Below, piece after piece: positions 63,666 to 64,000 of a stretch of DNA of 64,000 nt. Within the stretch, counting starts at the first letter, position 1. Every line of letters begins with the position of its first letter. The stretch is taken from the NCBI RefSeq assembly GCF_020630935.1, contig NZ_JAHDIG010000003.1:75634-139633 (forward strand), in the 5' to 3' direction. Position numbers and translations under genes: made by a program. Under the pieces are notes generated by a model that saw nothing but the letters and a program-made list of their open reading frames with translations, made no database searches and was not told where the DNA came from. Origin of the DNA: Bernardetia sp. GTDB taxonomy: Bacteria; Bacteroidota; Bacteroidia; Cytophagales; Bernardetiaceae.

Positions 63666-64000
63666 ATGGAAAATCAAGAATTGCTAGAACTTATTGAAAA
63701 AGGTGAAACCAGTTTTGTACAGTTTAAAAGTGATATAAAGAATGTTACAAGTATAGCACAAGAAATGGTTGCTTTTTCGAATAGTGAAGGAGGAAAACTT
63801 TTGATTGGAATAGACGACAAGACAGGAAAACTTATAGGACTTTCTTTTGAGGATATTCAAAGAATTAATAGCTTACTGACTACGGCTGCCAACGAACACG
63901 TAAAGAGTCCGATTACAATTCAAACTCAAACCTTTGAAGTTGAAGGAAAAAAAATGATTGTGGCAACTGTTCCAAAAGGTTTGGATAAGCCTTATATGGA
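63666..64000 (+). CDS. AlbA_2/Schlafen-type ATP-binding protein, N-terminal part
   Basis: Only the first 111 residues lie in the window. MENQELLELIEKGETSFVQFKSDIKNVTSIAQEMVAFSNSEGGKLLIGIDDKTGKLIGLSFEDIQ is the AlbA_2 (formerly AAA_4) domain start, with E-x-FK, AFSN and GG-x-L-x-GI-DD. Full-length relatives usually continue with a transcription-regulator or helix-turn-helix part. In some families it is joined to anti-phage modules, but nothing nearby suggests defence. It is divergent from the NAGPA gene. Confidence 0.9.
   Translation, partial: MENQELLELIEKGETSFVQFKSDIKNVTSIAQEMVAFSNSEGGKLLIGIDDKTGKLIGLSFEDIQRINSLLTTAANEHVKSPITIQTQTFEVEGKKMIVATVPKGLDKPYM

Noticed and set aside
63666-64000. Anti-phage defence system at the right edge
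   Set aside because: Only an AlbA_2 domain start is visible, and no other defence gene is in the window.

Overview
The window is AT-rich chromosomal DNA from a member of the Bacteroidota, most likely the class Cytophagia. Four things point there: a large secreted protein with a type IX secretion C-terminal domain, a PorE-like TPR/PD40/OmpA lipoprotein, a TonB receptor with a carboxypeptidase-like leader domain followed by a DUF4249 lipoprotein, and several TAnnTTTG promoter boxes. The overall feel resembles the Bernardetia/Flexibacter litoralis group, but the sequence alone does not prove genus. I saw no tRNA, rRNA, CRISPR array, prophage or large mobile island.

Layout. 1-5260: the tail of an RND efflux operon (adaptor, then pump), a small exported protein, a solitary nqrF, and a three-gene minus-strand group (DUF2945, HupE/UreJ-like, unknown). 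5500-13780: murD coupled to an unknown histidine-rich membrane protein, a fused double amidohydrolase, a RING-like/membrane protein and a DUF697-SHOCT protein. 13860-20830: a CoA-binding protein, a RayT-type transposase with its own palindrome array, an S9 peptidase, an acyltransferase, a metallo-hydrolase and ychF. 21197-28630: the type IX-secreted protein, a class V aminotransferase and the CCA-adding enzyme. 28885-33771: a lipoprotein, a DUF445 protein and a DUF2339 protein. 34432-37288: a Doc-type toxin-antitoxin pair whose toxin gene overlaps an exported-protein gene, followed by patatin and VOC genes. 37389-43154: AI-2E transporter, DUF4112 protein, class IV aminotransferase, a TPR-SpoIIE phosphatase and a membrane protein. 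43330-49260: TonB receptor with a frameshifted DUF4249 partner, polysaccharide deacetylase, an outer-membrane protein and a sterol-desaturase-like enzyme. 49513-64000: a TonB-C/chagasin-like protein, PorE-like protein, dapF, a catalytically dead M16 protein, a MORN-repeat protein, deoC, DUF4349, pnuC, a tandem universal stress protein, a phosphodiester glycosidase, and the start of a Schlafen/AlbA-type ATP-binding protein.

The genes are mostly housekeeping or envelope genes in one- to five-gene units. The most unusual content is between them. At least five families of small palindromic repeats occupy the intergenic spaces: a 110-115 bp family (2 copies), a 170-190 bp multi-hairpin family (2 copies), a roughly 120 bp family whose terminal TAA is the stop codon of the upstream gene (3 of 3 copies), a 24 bp hairpin with a GAGA loop and compensatory base changes (2 copies), and a GTTGC-N3-GCAAC array beside the RayT gene. 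None of the first four has a mobilising enzyme in the window. These are the best candidates here for something undescribed.
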